Shown: positions 27,562-36,050 of the stretch, piece by piece
Layout: every line of letters begins with the position of its first letter
Numbering within the stretch: position 1 is the first letter of the stretch
Source of the DNA: Azospirillum thermophilum
GTDB taxonomy: Bacteria > Pseudomonadota > Alphaproteobacteria > Azospirillales > Azospirillaceae
Assembly (NCBI RefSeq): GCF_003130795.1
Contig: NZ_CP029356.1
Span: forward strand, 1 to 64,000
Direction of reading: 5' to 3'
Length of the DNA: 64,000 nt
The notes under the pieces: generated by a model
The model's database searches: none
What the model was told of the DNA's origin: nothing
Seen by the model: only the letters and a program-made list of their open reading frames with translations
Program-made: the position numbers and the translations under genes

Positions 27562-27765
27562 TCAGTGAAAGGCGACGCCGGGCCGGGCACCCAGCCGCTT
27601 CAGCACGATCGCCAGCGGACAGAAGCCGGTGAAGGCCGCCTGCAGCATGTTGGCGCCGACGAAGGCGGTGAGCCACAACCACAGCGGGCCGTAGAGCTGC
27701 GACAGGGCAAGGCTGGCCAGGATCACGGTCCCGGCGAAGGCCATCACGATGCGGTCGATGCTCAT
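27562..27765 (-). CDS. DUF2892 (YgaP-like) inner-membrane protein
   Basis: 67 residues with two hydrophobic helices (about 8-24 and 30-48) and the family segment FTGFCPLAIVLKRLG near the C-terminus. This matches the membrane part of YgaP, in which it is fused to a rhodanese domain. Here the rhodanese is a separate gene at 32476, after the RND operon. It starts 3 bases after the ArsR-type regulator stop, so the two share a transcript. DUF2892 genes often accompany sulfide-responsive regulators. Confidence 0.83.
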   Translation of the reverse strand: MSIDRIVMAFAGTVILASLALSQLYGPLWLWLTAFVGANMLQAAFTGFCPLAIVLKRLGARPGVAFH

Positions 27766-27768
27766 TCC

Positions 27769-28095
27769 TCAGGTCTCCGGTTGCAAAGGATGATTGTCCG
27801 CCGGCCGGCCGCAGTAGAGGCCGGCCAGCACCTCGATCACCGCCGCCACCTCGGCGCTGGCGAGGCGGTAGAAGATCGTCTGTCCCTGGCGGCGGGTCGC
27901 CACCAGCCCTTCCGCCCGCAGCTTCGCCAGATGCTGCGACAGTGCCGACTGCCCCAGCCCGACCGGCCCGGCCAGTTCGCCGACGCACTGCTCCCCCTGG
28001 CCGAGCTGGCAGAGGATCAGCAGGCGCCGCTCGTTGGCCATCGCCTTCAGCAGCGCCGCCGCGGTGCGCAGGTGGTGGGGGTCTATTTCATTCAT
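27769..28095 (-). CDS. ArsR-family regulator, SqrR/BigR-like
   Basis: 108 residues from the ATG at 28095. The winged helix has ANERRLLILCQL and the recognition region GLGQSALSQHLAKLRAEGLVATRRQGQTIFY. Metal-site motifs of ArsR or SmtB are absent. Cysteines C29 (helix 2) and C95 (C-terminal helix) are 66 residues apart, the same spacing as the persulfide-sensing pair of SqrR and BigR (about 41/107 and 42/108). A third cysteine is C37. It is therefore likely a repressor released by sulfide-derived persulfides. A strong palindrome lies directly upstream, shared with the RND operon. Confidence 0.85.
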   Translation of the reverse strand: MNEIDPHHLRTAAALLKAMANERRLLILCQLGQGEQCVGELAGPVGLGQSALSQHLAKLRAEGLVATRRQGQTIFYRLASAEVAAVIEVLAGLYCGRPADNHPLQPET

Positions 28096-28101
28096 TGACG
28101 C

Positions 28102-28123
28102 TAATTTAGTCTTTGCTAAATTA
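28102..28123. promoter_or_regulatory. Operator for the SqrR/BigR-like regulator
   Basis: Perfect 8-base arms TAATTTAG (28102-28109) and CTAAATTA (28116-28123) around TCTTTG. It lies 6 bases upstream of the regulator start and 37 bases upstream of the RND adaptor start, so it can control both directions. The AT-rich form resembles known BigR-type boxes. Confidence 0.75.
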
Positions 28124-28160
28124 CAGGTCAACGACTGATCGCGCCAGAGGTTCATCCGCC

Positions 28161-29207
28161 ATGCCCCGTCCAACCGCGCTCCGCATGCTGGCGGCGCTCT
28201 TCCTGACCGTCGCTCCGCTGGGCGCCGCCGTCGCCCAGCAGGCTGACGGACGCATCACGGTCCGCCCGCGCCCGGTGGAGGATCTGAAGGCGGTCTTCGC
28301 CACCGTCGAAAGCGTGCACGAGACGCTGGCGCGCACCCGCATCGGCGGCACCATCGCCGACCTGACGGTGAAGGAGGGCGACAAGGTCGCCACCGGCCAG
28401 CGGCTCGCCACCGTCCGCGACCCGAAGCTTCCGCTGCAGCTCGCCTCCCTCGACGCGCGCATCCAGGCGCTCCAGGCCCAGCAGACCCAGGCGGACCTCG
28501 AACTCGCCCGCGCCCGCCAGCTCCGCGCGACCGGGACCGGCACGCAGCAGCGGCTGGACGACGCGCAATCCGCGGTGGACGTGGCCCGTGCCCAGATCGC
28601 CGCGATGCGGGCCGAGCGCGCCGTGGTCGAGCAGCAGTTGCGCGAGGGCGACGTCCTCGCCCCGGCCAACGGCCGCATCCTGCAGGTGAAGGTGGTGGAC
28701 GGCGCCGTCGTCCTGGCCGGCGAGCAGGTGGCGAGCATCGCGACCGAGACCTACGTCCTGCGCCTGCACCTGCCGGAGCGCCATGCCCGCTTCCTGCGCG
28801 AAGGCGATCGGATCCTCGTCGGCGACCGCGGTCTCGCCCCCGCCGCGCGGGCGGAGGACGGCGCCGGCCGGACGGCAGACCTCAGGCCCGGCACGGTCCG
28901 CCTCGTCTATCCGGAGCTGTCGGGCGGCCAGGTGGTGGCCGACGCCACCGTCGGCGGCCTCGGCGACTTCTTCGTCGGCGAGCGGGTGCGCGTCTATGTG
29001 GCGACCGGCAGCCGCGACGCGATCGTCGTGCCGCCGGAGTATGTCGTGCGCCGCTTCGGCACCGACTTCGTGCGGCTGGCCGACGGGGCGGAGGTACCGG
29101 TGCAGGTCGGCGGCCCCATTCCCAGGCTGGGGGACCAGCCCGGCGGGCTGGAGGTGCTGTCCGGACTGAAGCCGGGCGACGTCGTCGTCCGGCCGGAGGG
29201 AGTGTGA
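28161..29207 (+). CDS. RND efflux periplasmic adaptor (HlyD/MFP family)
   Basis: 348 residues from the ATG at 28161. A signal peptide ends near residue 25 (AAVAQQ). The order is lipoyl-like half (GGTIADLTVKEGDKVATGQRLA), a coiled-coil hairpin (about 95-160, rich in A, Q, R, L), second lipoyl half (VLAPANGRILQVKVVDG), then beta-barrel and membrane-proximal domains. It links the inner-membrane pump to an outer-membrane channel, which is not encoded here. Its stop overlaps the pump start. Probably controlled by the palindrome 37 bases upstream. Confidence 0.88.
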   Translation: MPRPTALRMLAALFLTVAPLGAAVAQQADGRITVRPRPVEDLKAVFATVESVHETLARTRIGGTIADLTVKEGDKVATGQRLATVRDPKLPLQLASLDARIQALQAQQTQADLELARARQLRATGTGTQQRLDDAQSAVDVARAQIAAMRAERAVVEQQLREGDVLAPANGRILQVKVVDGAVVLAGEQVASIATETYVLRLHLPERHARFLREGDRILVGDRGLAPAARAEDGAGRTADLRPGTVRLVYPELSGGQVVADATVGGLGDFFVGERVRVYVATGSRDAIVVPPEYVVRRFGTDFVRLADGAEVPVQVGGPIPRLGDQPGGLEVLSGLKPGDVVVRPEGV

Positions 29208-32200
29208 TGCGGCTCGGCATCTCGGGCGTCCTGACGCGGACCTTCATCCGCTCGCCCCTCACGCCGCTCCTGCTCCTGGCCTCCCTGGTGGTCGGCATCG
29301 TGGCGCTCGCCTCCCTGCCGCGCGAGGAGGAGCCGCAGATCAGCGTGCCGATGGTCGACATCCTCGTGCGCGCCGACGGGCTGAAGGCCGACGACGCCGT
29401 CGAGCTGGTGACCAAGCCCCTGGAGGAGATCGTCAAGGGCATCGACGGGGTCGAGCACACCTACAGCCAGACCATGGACGACCAGGCGGTGGTGACCGCC
29501 CGCTTCCTGGTCGGCACCTCGTCGGACGACGCCATCCTGCGCGTGCACGAGAAGGTGCGGGCCAACCTGAACCGCATTCCCATCGGCATTCCGGAGCCGC
29601 TGATCGTCGGGCGCGGCATCAACGACGTGGCAATCCTGACGCTGACCCTCTCCCCCAAGCCGGAGGCCGCCGGGCGCTGGACCGATACCGCGCTCTACGG
29701 CGTCGCCGACGAGCTGCTCGCCCAGCTCGTCCAGGTCGAGGATGTCGGCAAGAGCTTCATCGTCGGCGGCCGGCCCGACCAGATCCGCGTCGAGCCGAAC
29801 CCGGAACGGCTGGCCCTGTTCGGCGTGACGCTGAACCAGCTTGTCGACAAGGTGAAGAACGCCAACCGCTCCTTCATCGTCGGGACGATGCGCAGCCAGG
29901 GCGGCAGCCTGCCGGTGGTCGCCGGACAGACGCTGCAGGGCATCTCCGACATCGGGCTTCTGCTTCTCACCACCCGCGACGGCCGCCCGGTCTACGTGAA
30001 GGACGTGGCCGACATCGTGGTGGGGTCCCGCCCGGACGAGAGCATGGCCTGGCACATGCTGCCGGACGGCAAGGGCGGGCTGGTCCGCAGTCCCGCCGTC
30101 ACCATCGCCCTCGCCAAGCGCGCCGGAGCCAACGCCGTCACCATCGCCGACCGGGTGCTGGACCGTGTCCACGCCATCCAGGCGGGACCTCTGCCCAAGG
30201 ACCTGACGCTGACCGTCACCCGCAACTACGGCGAGACGGCGGACGAGAAGGTCAACGAGCTGCTGTTCCATCTGGCGCTCGCCACCGTCACCATCGTCGC
30301 GCTGATCGTGCTGGCGATCGGCTGGCGCGAGGGCATCGTGACGCTGATCGTCATTCCGACGACGATCCTGCTGACGATGTTCGCCTCCTGGTTGATGGGC
30401 TACACCATCAACCGCGTCAGCCTGTTCGCCCTGATCTTCTCCATCGGCATCCTGGTGGACGACGCCATCGTGGTGGTGGAGAACATCGACCGCCACTGGT
30501 CGATGCGCGACGGGCGCAGCAAGGTCCAGGCGGCGATCGAGGCGGTGGCGGAGGTCGGCAACCCGACGATCATCGCCACTCTCACGGTCATCGCGGCGCT
30601 GCTGCCGATGATGTTCGTCTCCGGCCTGATGGGCCCCTACATGAGCCCGATCCCGGCCAACGCCTCGGCCGCCATGCTGTTCAGCTTCTTCGTCGCCATG
30701 GTGCTGACCCCCTGGCTGATGGTGAAGCTGCGCCCCGGCGACGAGCCGCCCGGCCAAGGCCATGGCCACGGCCACGACGCCGGCGGCGGACTGCTCGGCC
30801 GGCTCTACCTGTCGGTCGCCCGGCCGGTGATCCGCAGCCGGCGTACCGCCTGGTTCTTCCTGCTCTCGGTCGGGGTGGCGACCCTCGCCTCCACCGCGCT
30901 GTTCTACACCAAGGACGTCGCGGTCAAGCTGCTGCCCTTCGACAACAAGTCGGAGCTGCAGGTGATCGTCGACCTGCCGCGCGGCGCCTCGGCGGAGGAT
31001 ACCGGGCGGGTCCTGCTGGAGGCGTCGCGCCGGATCGCCGGCCTGCCGGAGCTGGCGAGCATCCAGGCCTATGCCGGCACCGCCTCGCCTTTCAACTTCA
31101 ACGGGCTGGTCCGGCACTACTACCTGCGCGACCAGCCGGAACAGGGCGACCTGCAGGTCAACCTCGCCCCCAAGGCCGAGCGGCGCCGCAGCAGCCACGA
31201 GATCGCGCTGGACATCCGTGCCCGCCTGCGGGACGTCGCCGCCCCCGACGGCACCTCCATCAAGGTGGTCGAGGTGCCGCCCGGCCCGCCGGTGCTCTCC
31301 ACCCTGCTGATCGAGGTCTACGGCCCCGATGCCGAGACGCGGCGCAAGGCGGCGCTGATGGTGGAGGACGCCTTCCACAAGGTCGACTTCATCGTCGACG
31401 TGGACGACAGCTTCCGCCGGCCGGGCGAACGGCTGCGCTTCGCCCTCGACCGGGAGAGCCTGGAGTTCCACGGCGTGGAGGAACAGGCGGTCTACGACAC
31501 GCTGCAGGCGTTGATCGGCGGTGTCCCGGTCGGCTACTCGCACCGCGGCGCCGGCCGGACCCCGATCGAGATCGCCGTCCGGCTGCCGAAGTCCGGCCTG
31601 TTCCTGTCGGAGCGCATCCTCGCCACCCCGGTGCCCGGCGCCCGCGGCACCGTGGAACTGGGCGACCTCGTCACCATGACGCGGGAGCAGGCCTCCTACC
31701 CGCTGTTCCGCCGCAACGGCCGCTTCGCCGAGATGGTGATGGCCGACCTTGCCGGCCGGTTCGAGGCACCGGTCTACGGAATGCTGGCGGTGCAGGAGCG
31801 GCTGGCGGCCATCGACTGGCAGGCCGCGGGCTTCGGGCAGGCCCCGGAAGTCCTGATGCACGGCCAGCCAGACGACCAGAGCCGCACCAGCCTCCTCTGG
31901 GAGGGTGAATGGGAGATCACCTACGTCACCTTCCGCGACATGGGCGCCGCCTTCGCGGTGGCGATCCTCGGCATCTACCTGCTGGTGGTCGGGCAGTTCG
32001 GCAGCTTCAAGCTGCCGCTGGTGATCCTGGTCCCGGTCCCGCTGACGCTGATCGGCATCGTGCTCGGCCACTGGCTGTTCGCCGCCGCCTTCACCGCCAC
32101 CTCGATGATCGGCTTCATCGCGCTTGCCGGCATCATCGTGCGCAATTCCATCCTGCTCGTGGACTTCATCCGGCATCTGCGCGAGCGGGGGTACGGACTG

Positions 32201-32422
32201 CGCGACGCGGTGCTGGAGGCGGGCGCCATCCGCTTCAAGCCGATCCTGCTGACCGCCGTCGCCGCGATGATCGGCGCCGCCTTCATCCTGACCGACCCGA
32301 TCTTCCAGGGGCTGGCGATCTCGCTGCTGTTCGGGCTGCTCAGCTCCACCCTGCTGACCGTCCTGGTCATTCCCGCCATCTATATCGTACTGCGCAGCGA
32401 TACGCGGCCGGTCAAACCATGA
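29207..32422 (+). CDS. RND efflux pump, inner-membrane subunit
   Basis: 1071 residues, normal for AcrB/HAE-type pumps. The ATG at 29207 overlaps the adaptor stop. Twelve membrane helices in the usual 1+5 / 1+5 pattern are apparent, with large periplasmic loops. The proton-relay aspartate pair is D418-D419 in TM4 (IGILVDDAIVVVEN). A histidine-glycine-rich loop (GQGHGHGHDAGGG, about residue 515-530) in the central cytoplasmic linker is unusual and could bind metal. Substrate unknown. It is followed by a rhodanese gene and preceded by a sulfide-type regulator, so a sulfur compound or a stress product is a plausible substrate. Confidence 0.92.
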   Translation: MRLGISGVLTRTFIRSPLTPLLLLASLVVGIVALASLPREEEPQISVPMVDILVRADGLKADDAVELVTKPLEEIVKGIDGVEHTYSQTMDDQAVVTARFLVGTSSDDAILRVHEKVRANLNRIPIGIPEPLIVGRGINDVAILTLTLSPKPEAAGRWTDTALYGVADELLAQLVQVEDVGKSFIVGGRPDQIRVEPNPERLALFGVTLNQLVDKVKNANRSFIVGTMRSQGGSLPVVAGQTLQGISDIGLLLLTTRDGRPVYVKDVADIVVGSRPDESMAWHMLPDGKGGLVRSPAVTIALAKRAGANAVTIADRVLDRVHAIQAGPLPKDLTLTVTRNYGETADEKVNELLFHLALATVTIVALIVLAIGWREGIVTLIVIPTTILLTMFASWLMGYTINRVSLFALIFSIGILVDDAIVVVENIDRHWSMRDGRSKVQAAIEAVAEVGNPTIIATLTVIAALLPMMFVSGLMGPYMSPIPANASAAMLFSFFVAMVLTPWLMVKLRPGDEPPGQGHGHGHDAGGGLLGRLYLSVARPVIRSRRTAWFFLLSVGVATLASTALFYTKDVAVKLLPFDNKSELQVIVDLPRGASAEDTGRVLLEASRRIAGLPELASIQAYAGTASPFNFNGLVRHYYLRDQPEQGDLQVNLAPKAERRRSSHEIALDIRARLRDVAAPDGTSIKVVEVPPGPPVLSTLLIEVYGPDAETRRKAALMVEDAFHKVDFIVDVDDSFRRPGERLRFALDRESLEFHGVEEQAVYDTLQALIGGVPVGYSHRGAGRTPIEIAVRLPKSGLFLSERILATPVPGARGTVELGDLVTMTREQASYPLFRRNGRFAEMVMADLAGRFEAPVYGMLAVQERLAAIDWQAAGFGQAPEVLMHGQPDDQSRTSLLWEGEWEITYVTFRDMGAAFAVAILGIYLLVVGQFGSFKLPLVILVPVPLTLIGIVLGHWLFAAAFTATSMIGFIALAGIIVRNSILLVDFIRHLRERGYGLRDAVLEAGAIRFKPILLTAVAAMIGAAFILTDPIFQGLAISLLFGLLSSTLLTVLVIPAIYIVLRSDTRPVKP

Positions 32423-32475
32423 GGATCGCCTTGAAATCCCTGCTCCGCCTGTTGGGCCTTAACCGAGGAAACAGC

Positions 32476-32799
32476 ATGTCCGACCAGATCCAGATCGTCG
32501 AACCCGCCACCGTCATCGGCTGGCTGAAGGAAGGCTCCGCCACCATCGTCGACGTCCGCGAGCCGCACGAGCACAAGGCCGGCCATATCCCCGGCGCCAC
32601 GCTGGTTCCGCTGTCGCAGTTCGACCCCGCGCGTGTCCCGGTGGAGCCCGGCAAGCACCTCGTCTTCCACTGCCAGGGCGGCATGCGCTGCGGCCCGGCG
32701 TCCGCCCGGATGGCCGACAGCGGCTTCACCGGGACCATCTATCGGTTGAAGGGCGGCATGGCCGGCTGGATGGCCGCCGCCGGTCCGGTTGAGCGATAA
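32476..32799 (+). CDS. Single-domain rhodanese (sulfurtransferase)
   Basis: 107 residues from the ATG at 32476 (GAGGAAAC upstream). The active loop is C66-QGGM-R71 in VFHCQGGMRCG, with a second cysteine at C72, and the family motifs IVDVREPHEHKAGHIPGA and YRLKGGMAGW are present. It carries sulfane sulfur as a persulfide on C66, passing it to cyanide, thiols or proteins. It lies 53 bases after the RND gene in the same direction. With the SqrR/BigR-like regulator and DUF2892 protein it completes a sulfur-handling set split across one locus. Confidence 0.92.
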   Translation: MSDQIQIVEPATVIGWLKEGSATIVDVREPHEHKAGHIPGATLVPLSQFDPARVPVEPGKHLVFHCQGGMRCGPASARMADSGFTGTIYRLKGGMAGWMAAAGPVER

Positions 32800-32951
32800 A
32801 TAATCAGCAAGTCATACCGTTGACGAGGGCGCCGGTCCTCCCCAATCGCGACCAAGTATCGCAGGGCCGAAGAGGCCGGCTTCCTTGCACAGTCCTTGTC
32901 CTGATGACTTTTATACTCCTTCCAATCTGGTGACGAGGCCGGCCCGGCTAC

Positions 32952-32965
32952 TTGACCATCGTCAA
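32952..32965. promoter_or_regulatory. FNR/NNR-type box upstream of ubiT
   Basis: TTGACCATCGTCAA, a perfect TTGAC-N4-GTCAA palindrome of the CRP/FNR superfamily type, 88 bases upstream of the ubiT start. A second box of the same class precedes nosR. It fits induction of ubiTUV under low oxygen or with nitrogen oxides. Confidence 0.75.
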
Positions 32966-33053
32966 GGACGGTCGTAGGCGGAGACGCTTTATCGCTGGTG
33001 AAAAGCGCGAGGCGCTGCCGCATGGCCGCGCCAACAGGAGGAGGGAGTCTCAG

Positions 33054-33674
33054 ATGCATGACCGCGCCGTCATGGCGGAGGACCGCGTCCGTGAGTTCGA
33101 GGTGCATCTCACCCGCGTCGGTCTCGGCCTTGCGCACCGCATGGGCAACGGGGTCGGCGGCGTGCTGCTCGACCGCTTCCTGCGCCTGCTTGCCGCGCGC
33201 CACCCGCGGGCCTTCGCCACGCTGCGCGGCATGCGCGACGCCCGGCTGCTGATCGACCCGGTCGATGCGCCGGCCGCCGTGATGCTGCATGTCGGCCCCG
33301 CCCTGTGCCTGCGCGTCTGCGACCGCGGCGCCGAGGCCGACGCCGCCGTGCGCGGCCCCTGCTCCCGGTTGCTGGACCTGATGGAGGGGCAGATCGACGG
33401 CGACGCCCTGTTCTTCCGCCGCGAACTGACGATCGAGGGCGACACCGCCCTGATCCTGGAACTGCGCAACACGCTCGACGGCGAGGAGATCGACCTGCTG
33501 TCCGACATCGCCACGGCCGCCGCCCCGCTGCGCGTCGCCCTGCCGGTGGTCCGCCGCAACGGCTGGCGCCTGCTGGAACTGATGGACACCGCCCGGCGCC
33601 TCGCCCCGCCGCCCGTCCGCTGGGGGCTTGCGGCGCTCGAACGGCGGGTCGTCGGCCCGCAGCGGGAGGCCTGA
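33054..33674 (+). CDS. ubiT: UbiT, SCP2-domain lipid accessory factor
   Basis: 206 residues from the ATG at 33054, with an AGGAGGAGGGAG site upstream. The SCP2-like sterol carrier region is about residues 70-150 (FFRRELTIEGDTALILELRNTLDGEEID). UbiT is needed with UbiU and UbiV for oxygen-independent ubiquinone synthesis and is thought to bind hydrophobic intermediates. The identification rests on the fold together with the exact order ubiT-ubiU-ubiV. It is 4 bases upstream of ubiU and follows an FNR-type box. Confidence 0.87.
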   Translation: MHDRAVMAEDRVREFEVHLTRVGLGLAHRMGNGVGGVLLDRFLRLLAARHPRAFATLRGMRDARLLIDPVDAPAAVMLHVGPALCLRVCDRGAEADAAVRGPCSRLLDLMEGQIDGDALFFRRELTIEGDTALILELRNTLDGEEIDLLSDIATAAAPLRVALPVVRRNGWRLLELMDTARRLAPPPVRWGLAALERRVVGPQREA

Positions 33675-33678
33675 GCGC

Positions 33679-34665
33679 ATGCGGTCCTTCGAACTGATCT
33701 GCCCGGCCGGCAACCCCGCCGCGCTGCGCGCCGCCGTCGATGCCGGGGCCGATGCCGTCTATCTCGGCTTCCGGGACGAGACCAACGCCCGCAACTTCCC
33801 CGGCCTGAACTTCTCCCGCGAGGATCTGGCGGAGGGCATCGCCTATGCCCATGCCCGGCGGGTCGAGGTCTATGTGGCGATCAACACCTATCCGCAGGCG
33901 GGCAACCTCGCGCCCTGGCACAGGGCGGTCGACGACGCGGCCCGGCTGAAGGCCGACGCGGTGATCCTCGCCGACCTCGGCCTGCTCGACTACGCCTCGC
34001 GCACCCACCCGGGCCTGCGGCTCCATCTGTCGGTCCAGGCCTCCGCCGCCAATGCCGAGGCCATCCGGCTCTACCGCGACGCCTTCGGCGTGCGCCGCGT
34101 CGTGCTGCCCCGCGTGCTGACCCTGCCGGAGATCGCGCAGCTCAACAGCGAGGTCGAGGTGGAGACCGAGGTCTTCGTGTTCGGCGGCCTCTGCCCGATG
34201 GCGGAGGGGCGCTGCTCGCTCTCCTCCTATGCGACGGGGCTGTCGCCGAACCGGCAGGGGGTGTGCTCGCCCGCCAGCCATGTGCGGTACGAGCCGCGCG
34301 GCAAGGCGCTGGCCTCGCGGCTCGGCGACTTCACCATCAACGTCTTCGGCGAGGGGGAGCAGGCCGGCTACCCGACGCTGTGCAAGGGGCGCTTCGTCTC
34401 CGGCGACAGCACCGCCTATCTGTTCGAGGAGCCCACCAGCCTCAACGCCATGGACCTGCTGCCCGAGCTGAAGGCTGCCAAGGTCCACGCCCTGAAGATC
34501 GAGGGGCGCCAGCGCGGCAAGGCCTACATCGCCCATGTCGTCGCCTCCTACCGCAAGGCGCTGGACGCCTTCGACAAGGGGATGGCCGTGCCGAAGATCG
34601 ACCTGGAGGCGGTGGTCGAGGGCGGCGCCCAGACGACCGGCGCCTACAAGCGCGCCTGGCGCTGA
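33679..34665 (+). CDS. ubiU: UbiU, O2-independent ubiquinone hydroxylation protein
   Basis: 328 residues, peptidase U32-type fold. With UbiV it inserts hydroxyl groups on the ubiquinone ring without O2. Four iron-sulfur cysteines are visible: C172 (GLCPMAEG), C179 (GRCSL), C196 (GVCSP) and C235 (TLCKG). Their spacing is identical to C169/C176/C193/C232 of E. coli UbiU. The N-terminus LICPAGNPAALRAAVDAGADAVYLG is typical of U32 proteins. Second gene of the cluster, 13 bases before ubiV. Confidence 0.95.
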   Translation: MRSFELICPAGNPAALRAAVDAGADAVYLGFRDETNARNFPGLNFSREDLAEGIAYAHARRVEVYVAINTYPQAGNLAPWHRAVDDAARLKADAVILADLGLLDYASRTHPGLRLHLSVQASAANAEAIRLYRDAFGVRRVVLPRVLTLPEIAQLNSEVEVETEVFVFGGLCPMAEGRCSLSSYATGLSPNRQGVCSPASHVRYEPRGKALASRLGDFTINVFGEGEQAGYPTLCKGRFVSGDSTAYLFEEPTSLNAMDLLPELKAAKVHALKIEGRQRGKAYIAHVVASYRKALDAFDKGMAVPKIDLEAVVEGGAQTTGAYKRAWR

Positions 34666-34678
34666 GGAGGAGGAGATC

Positions 34679-35596
34679 ATGACGTCCAACCAGCCTGCCC
34701 GCCTCAGCCTCGGCCCGGTTCTGTTCAACTGGCCGGTGGATCGCTGGCGCGACTTCTATTTCCGCATCGCCGACGAAGCCGCGGTCGACGTCGTGGTGGT
34801 GGGGGAGATCGTCTGCAACAAGCGGGCGCCCTTCATCGCCCCGGCGCTGGACGAGGTGATCGGCCGCCTGTCCGCCGCCGGCAAGGAGGTCTGGCTCGCC
34901 AGCCCGATCCTCGTCGCCAGCAACCGCGAACGCACCGCCATGCATGATCTGGTGGACTGCACCGACTTCGCCATCGAGGCCAACGACATGGGGGCCCTGA
35001 TGCTGCTGGAGGGACGGCGCCATGCGGTCGGCCCCTTCATCAACACCTACAACGAGGCGACGCTCGGCTGGCTCGCCCGCCGCGGCGCGGTGACGGTATC
35101 GCTGCCCGCCGAACTGCCGGCGGAGTCGGTCGAGGTGCTGGCGAAGGCGGGGGGCGAGACGGGGCTGGCGGTCGAGGTCCAGGTGTTCGGGCGGGCGCCG
35201 CTCGCCATTTCCGCCCGCTGCTACCACGCCCGGGCTCATGGGCTGCACAAGGACGGCTGCCAGTTCGTCTGCGGCAACGATCCGAACGGGATGCCGGTAA
35301 GGACCATGGACGGCCAGCCCTTCCTGGCCGTCAACGGAACCCAGACCATGTCCCACAGTTATCTTTGCCTTGCGGCGGAACTCGACCGGCTGCAGGCGAT
35401 GGGGGTGCGGCAGTTCCGGCTGTCGCCGCATGATCTGGACATGATCCGGATCATTCGGACCTTCCGCGATGTTCTGGAAGGCAAACGTGATGGCCGCGGG
35501 ACGGTGAAGGACCTGGAGGCAATCATCGAAGGACCGGTGTCGAACGGGTTCTTCCACAACGCCGCCGGTGCCGTCTATGTCGACGCGGCCGACTGA
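34679..35596 (+). CDS. ubiV: UbiV, O2-independent ubiquinone hydroxylation protein
   Basis: 305 residues from the ATG at 34679, with GAGGAGGAGGAG upstream. U32-type partner of UbiU. The iron-sulfur ligands are C46 (IVCNKR), C181 (ARCYHA), C194 (DGCQF) and C198 (FVCGN), the last three offset by one from E. coli C180/C193/C197. The pair needs each other for stability in E. coli. Followed 30 bases later by a cytochrome c gene, which may be on the same transcript. Confidence 0.95.
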   Translation: MTSNQPARLSLGPVLFNWPVDRWRDFYFRIADEAAVDVVVVGEIVCNKRAPFIAPALDEVIGRLSAAGKEVWLASPILVASNRERTAMHDLVDCTDFAIEANDMGALMLLEGRRHAVGPFINTYNEATLGWLARRGAVTVSLPAELPAESVEVLAKAGGETGLAVEVQVFGRAPLAISARCYHARAHGLHKDGCQFVCGNDPNGMPVRTMDGQPFLAVNGTQTMSHSYLCLAAELDRLQAMGVRQFRLSPHDLDMIRIIRTFRDVLEGKRDGRGTVKDLEAIIEGPVSNGFFHNAAGAVYVDAAD

Positions 35597-35626
35597 CAAC
35601 AAGCTGATCACGGAGAGGGAACACGG

Positions 35627-35998
35627 ATGAAGCGTTATGTTGCGGTTCTGGCCCTGGGATTGTTCGCCATGGCTCCCGGCGGCGCCAAGGCGCAGGACGC
35701 CGCTGCCGGCGAGAAGGTCTTCAACCAGTGCAAGGCCTGCCATACCATCGAGTCCGGCGGCCCCAACCGCGTCGGCCCCAACCTGCACGGGGTCGCGAGC
35801 CGCAAGGCCGGCTCGGTCGAAGGCTTCAAATACTCCGACGCGATGGCCAATTCCGGCATCACCTGGAGCGAGGAGACGCTGGACAAGTATCTGGCCGACC
35901 CGAAAAGCACCATTCCGGGCAACAAGATGGCCTTCGCCGGCGTGAAGAACGAGCAGGCCCGCAAGGACCTGATCGCCTTCCTGAAGAAGAACAGCTAG
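35627..35998 (+). CDS. Class I cytochrome c (c2/c550 type)
   Basis: 123 residues, with a signal peptide to about residue 22 (AKA). Heme site C35-KA-C38-H39, sixth ligand M101 in GNKMAFAG, and the helix GPNLHGVASRKAGSVEGFKYSDAM typical of mitochondrial-like cytochrome c and cytochrome c2. A soluble periplasmic electron carrier. It ends the ubiTUV row and lies near the nos cluster, so it is a reasonable electron donor to NosZ from the bc1 complex; that assignment is inference. Confidence 0.92.
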   Translation: MKRYVAVLALGLFAMAPGGAKAQDAAAGEKVFNQCKACHTIESGGPNRVGPNLHGVASRKAGSVEGFKYSDAMANSGITWSEETLDKYLADPKSTIPGNKMAFAGVKNEQARKDLIAFLKKNS

Positions 35999-36011
35999 GC
36001 ATCGGCCGCGA

Positions 36012-36041
36012 ACGCATCCGGCAGGACACTGCCGGGTGCGT
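36012..36041 (+). terminator. Hairpin after cytochrome c
   Basis: A 13-bp stem (ACGCATCCGGCAG / CTGCCGGGTGCGT, one G-T pair, 4-base loop) 14 bases after the stop, followed by CCGTCTTTCTC. It lies in the gap between convergent cytochrome c and nnrS genes and could end both transcripts. Confidence 0.75.
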
Positions 36042-36050
36042 CCGTCTTTC

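Noticed and set aside
28994..32176. Open frame of about 1060 codons antisense to the RND pump
   Set aside because: Low-complexity charged composition typical of third-position GC bias; the plus strand encodes an unmistakable RND protein.
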